Source of the DNA: Microcaldota archaeon
GTDB taxonomy: Archaea > Aenigmatarchaeota > Aenigmatarchaeia > QMZP01 > QMZT01
Direction of reading: 5' to 3'
Assembly (NCBI GenBank): GCA_013151465.1
Contig: JAADIF010000046.1
Coordinates: 1 to 6,026, forward strand
DNA length: 6,026 nt
In this document: one piece after another, positions 5,805 through 6,026 of the stretch
How positions within the stretch are numbered: position 1 is the stretch's first letter
Layout of the letters: each line of letters opens with the position of its first letter
Position numbers and translations under genes: made by a program
The notes under the pieces: generated by a model
What the model saw: the letters and a program-made list of their open reading frames with translations, nothing else
Told to the model about the DNA's origin: nothing
The model's database searches: none

Positions 5805-5839
5805 TCCCTGCCCCCGCATATCATACCCAAACAGGAATC

Positions 5840-6026
5840 ATGCTTCTTCATCATTTCCGGCATTTCTGCTATCTCTCTGCTCTAAACCCCCGCCACTTTA
5901 GTGGCGGGTTGTTTAGAAAACCTACTTTCACTCCAAGAAGAAAATTGAATAAAGTAATAAGAAATCTTGATAGTGAGATAATAGAACAGTTAGAAAGTGC
6001 TGATGTCGATAAAATAATAGATTTTT
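5840..6026 (+). CDS. Possible N-terminal fragment of an unidentified protein, runs off the window
   Basis: An open frame from ATG 5840 (alternative TTG at 5909) reaches the window edge. From about 5918 it reads like real protein: KPTFTPRRKLNKVIRNLD, then acidic and hydrophobic residues in helix-like spacing (SEIIEQLESADVDKIIDF). The stretch from ATG 5840 to 5908 passes through the hairpin and reads poorly (His/Phe/Leu-rich), so it may not be coding; a start at or after 5909 is more plausible. A weak AGGA precedes the ATG and no clear ribosome site precedes the TTG. Base use is more A-rich than in the neighbouring genes. I do not recognise the family; the true start and length are unknown. Confidence 0.3.
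   Translation, partial: MLLHHFRHFCYLSALNPRHFSGGLFRKPTFTPRRKLNKVIRNLDSEIIEQLESADVDKIIDF
5881..5917. repeat. Strong two-part palindromic hairpin, possible mobile-element end or terminator
   Basis: The inner stem CCCGCCAC (5889-5896) pairs perfectly with GTGGCGGG (5901-5908) across a TTTA loop. The outer stem TCTAAAC (5881-5887) pairs with GTTTAGA (5911-5917), with only C opposite TT between them, for 15 bp in total. It lies 63 bases downstream of the tRNA. Hairpins of this GC-rich, short-loop kind mark the ends of IS200/IS605-family elements and their non-coding derivatives, and similar structures also serve as terminators. No transposase is visible in the window. The structure is certain; its role is not. 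Confidence 0.55.

Larger units (their letters stand above)
5600..5818 (+). tRNA. tRNA-Leu(UAA) with three introns
   Basis: Acceptor stem GCGGGGG (5600-5606) pairs perfectly with CCCCCGC (5811-5817), followed by discriminator A at 5818; CCA is not encoded. Exons inferred: 5600-5614, 5645-5669, 5739-5770 and 5805-5818, giving an 86-nt class II tRNA. Anticodon stem CAGGA (5659-5663) pairs with TCCTG (5740-5744); the anticodon TAA is at 5666-5668. The variable arm (5745-5759) contains AGC/GCT pairing, as expected for leucine. T-stem CAGGG (5760-5764) pairs with CCCTG (5806-5810), and the spliced T-loop is TTCGAAT. The D-stem is CCC with GGG, and the conserved GG of the D-loop is at 5648-5649. Introns total 133 nt. 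The gene is divergent from the DUF3467 gene. Identity is confident. The exact D- and T-loop boundaries could move by one base. Confidence 0.88.

Noticed and set aside
5600..5818. The interrupted tRNA as a decayed pseudogene
   Set aside because: All stems pair perfectly, the anticodon and T-loop consensus are intact after intron removal, and intron 2 has a full BHB motif. Decay would not preserve these.
5595..5819. A minus-strand open frame antisense to the tRNA
   Set aside because: It is almost exactly the complement of the tRNA gene with introns, has no ribosome site and is a by-product of the intron sequences lacking stops.
5819..5880. A regulatory RNA or small gene between the tRNA and the hairpin
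   Set aside because: The 62 bases are pyrimidine-rich with no conserved stem, T-tract or convincing reading frame, so nothing could be supported.
5536..5901. A plus-strand open frame across the tRNA region
   Set aside because: It runs through the whole tRNA gene and its introns, has no ribosome site and its translation resembles no protein; the tRNA explains the sequence.
5924..6026. A minus-strand coding end at the right edge
   Set aside because: The frame is open but its translation is Leu/Phe/Tyr-rich, typical of the complement of an A-rich plus-strand reading frame; the plus-strand frame reads more like protein.

Overview
The window looks archaeal. It carries tRNA introns bounded by bulge-helix-bulge (BHB) structures, TATA/BRE-like promoters, oligo-T terminators on the coding strand, Shine-Dalgarno (SD) sites of the GGAGGTG type, a four-subunit pyruvate:ferredoxin oxidoreductase operon, and a radical SAM protein resembling the archaeal tetraether lipid synthase family. 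The separate gamma, delta, alpha and beta subunits argue against Sulfolobus-type crenarchaea, which use fused subunits. tRNA introns at several non-canonical positions are best known from Thermoproteales and from Micrarchaeota/ARMAN-like DPANN. A DPANN or deep euryarchaeal source fits, but the lineage cannot be fixed from this sequence.

Layout, right to left along the minus strand: a DUF3467-family protein (5152-5496); then, behind its own TATA box, the tightly packed operon porC (gamma), porD (delta, two [4Fe-4S]), porA (alpha), porB (beta, TPP) and a small single-cluster ferredoxin (ending at 1813); then, after about 110-140 bases with oligo-T tracts and a second promoter, a radical SAM enzyme that fills 3-1673. 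The oxidoreductase converts a 2-oxoacid (probably pyruvate) and CoA to acyl-CoA, CO2 and reduced ferredoxin. The ferredoxin encoded at the end of the operon is the likely electron acceptor. It or a similar ferredoxin could supply electrons to the radical SAM enzyme.

The most unusual element is on the plus strand at 5600-5818. It is a tRNA-Leu(UAA) gene interrupted three times: in the D-loop (30 nt), at the canonical anticodon-loop site 37/38 (69 nt) and in the T-loop (34 nt). The intron total (133 nt) exceeds the mature tRNA (86 nt). Each boundary can be placed after the second base of a three-base bulge, and removing the introns restores a class II leucine tRNA with a TTCGAAT T-loop. The anticodon-loop intron also contains box C/D-like motifs, suggesting a possible guide RNA inside it.

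Beyond the tRNA lie a strong 15-bp two-part hairpin (5881-5917), of the sort seen at IS200/IS605-type ends or as terminators, and an A-rich open frame that runs off the right edge. No CRISPR array, rRNA, complete insertion sequence or origin was seen.
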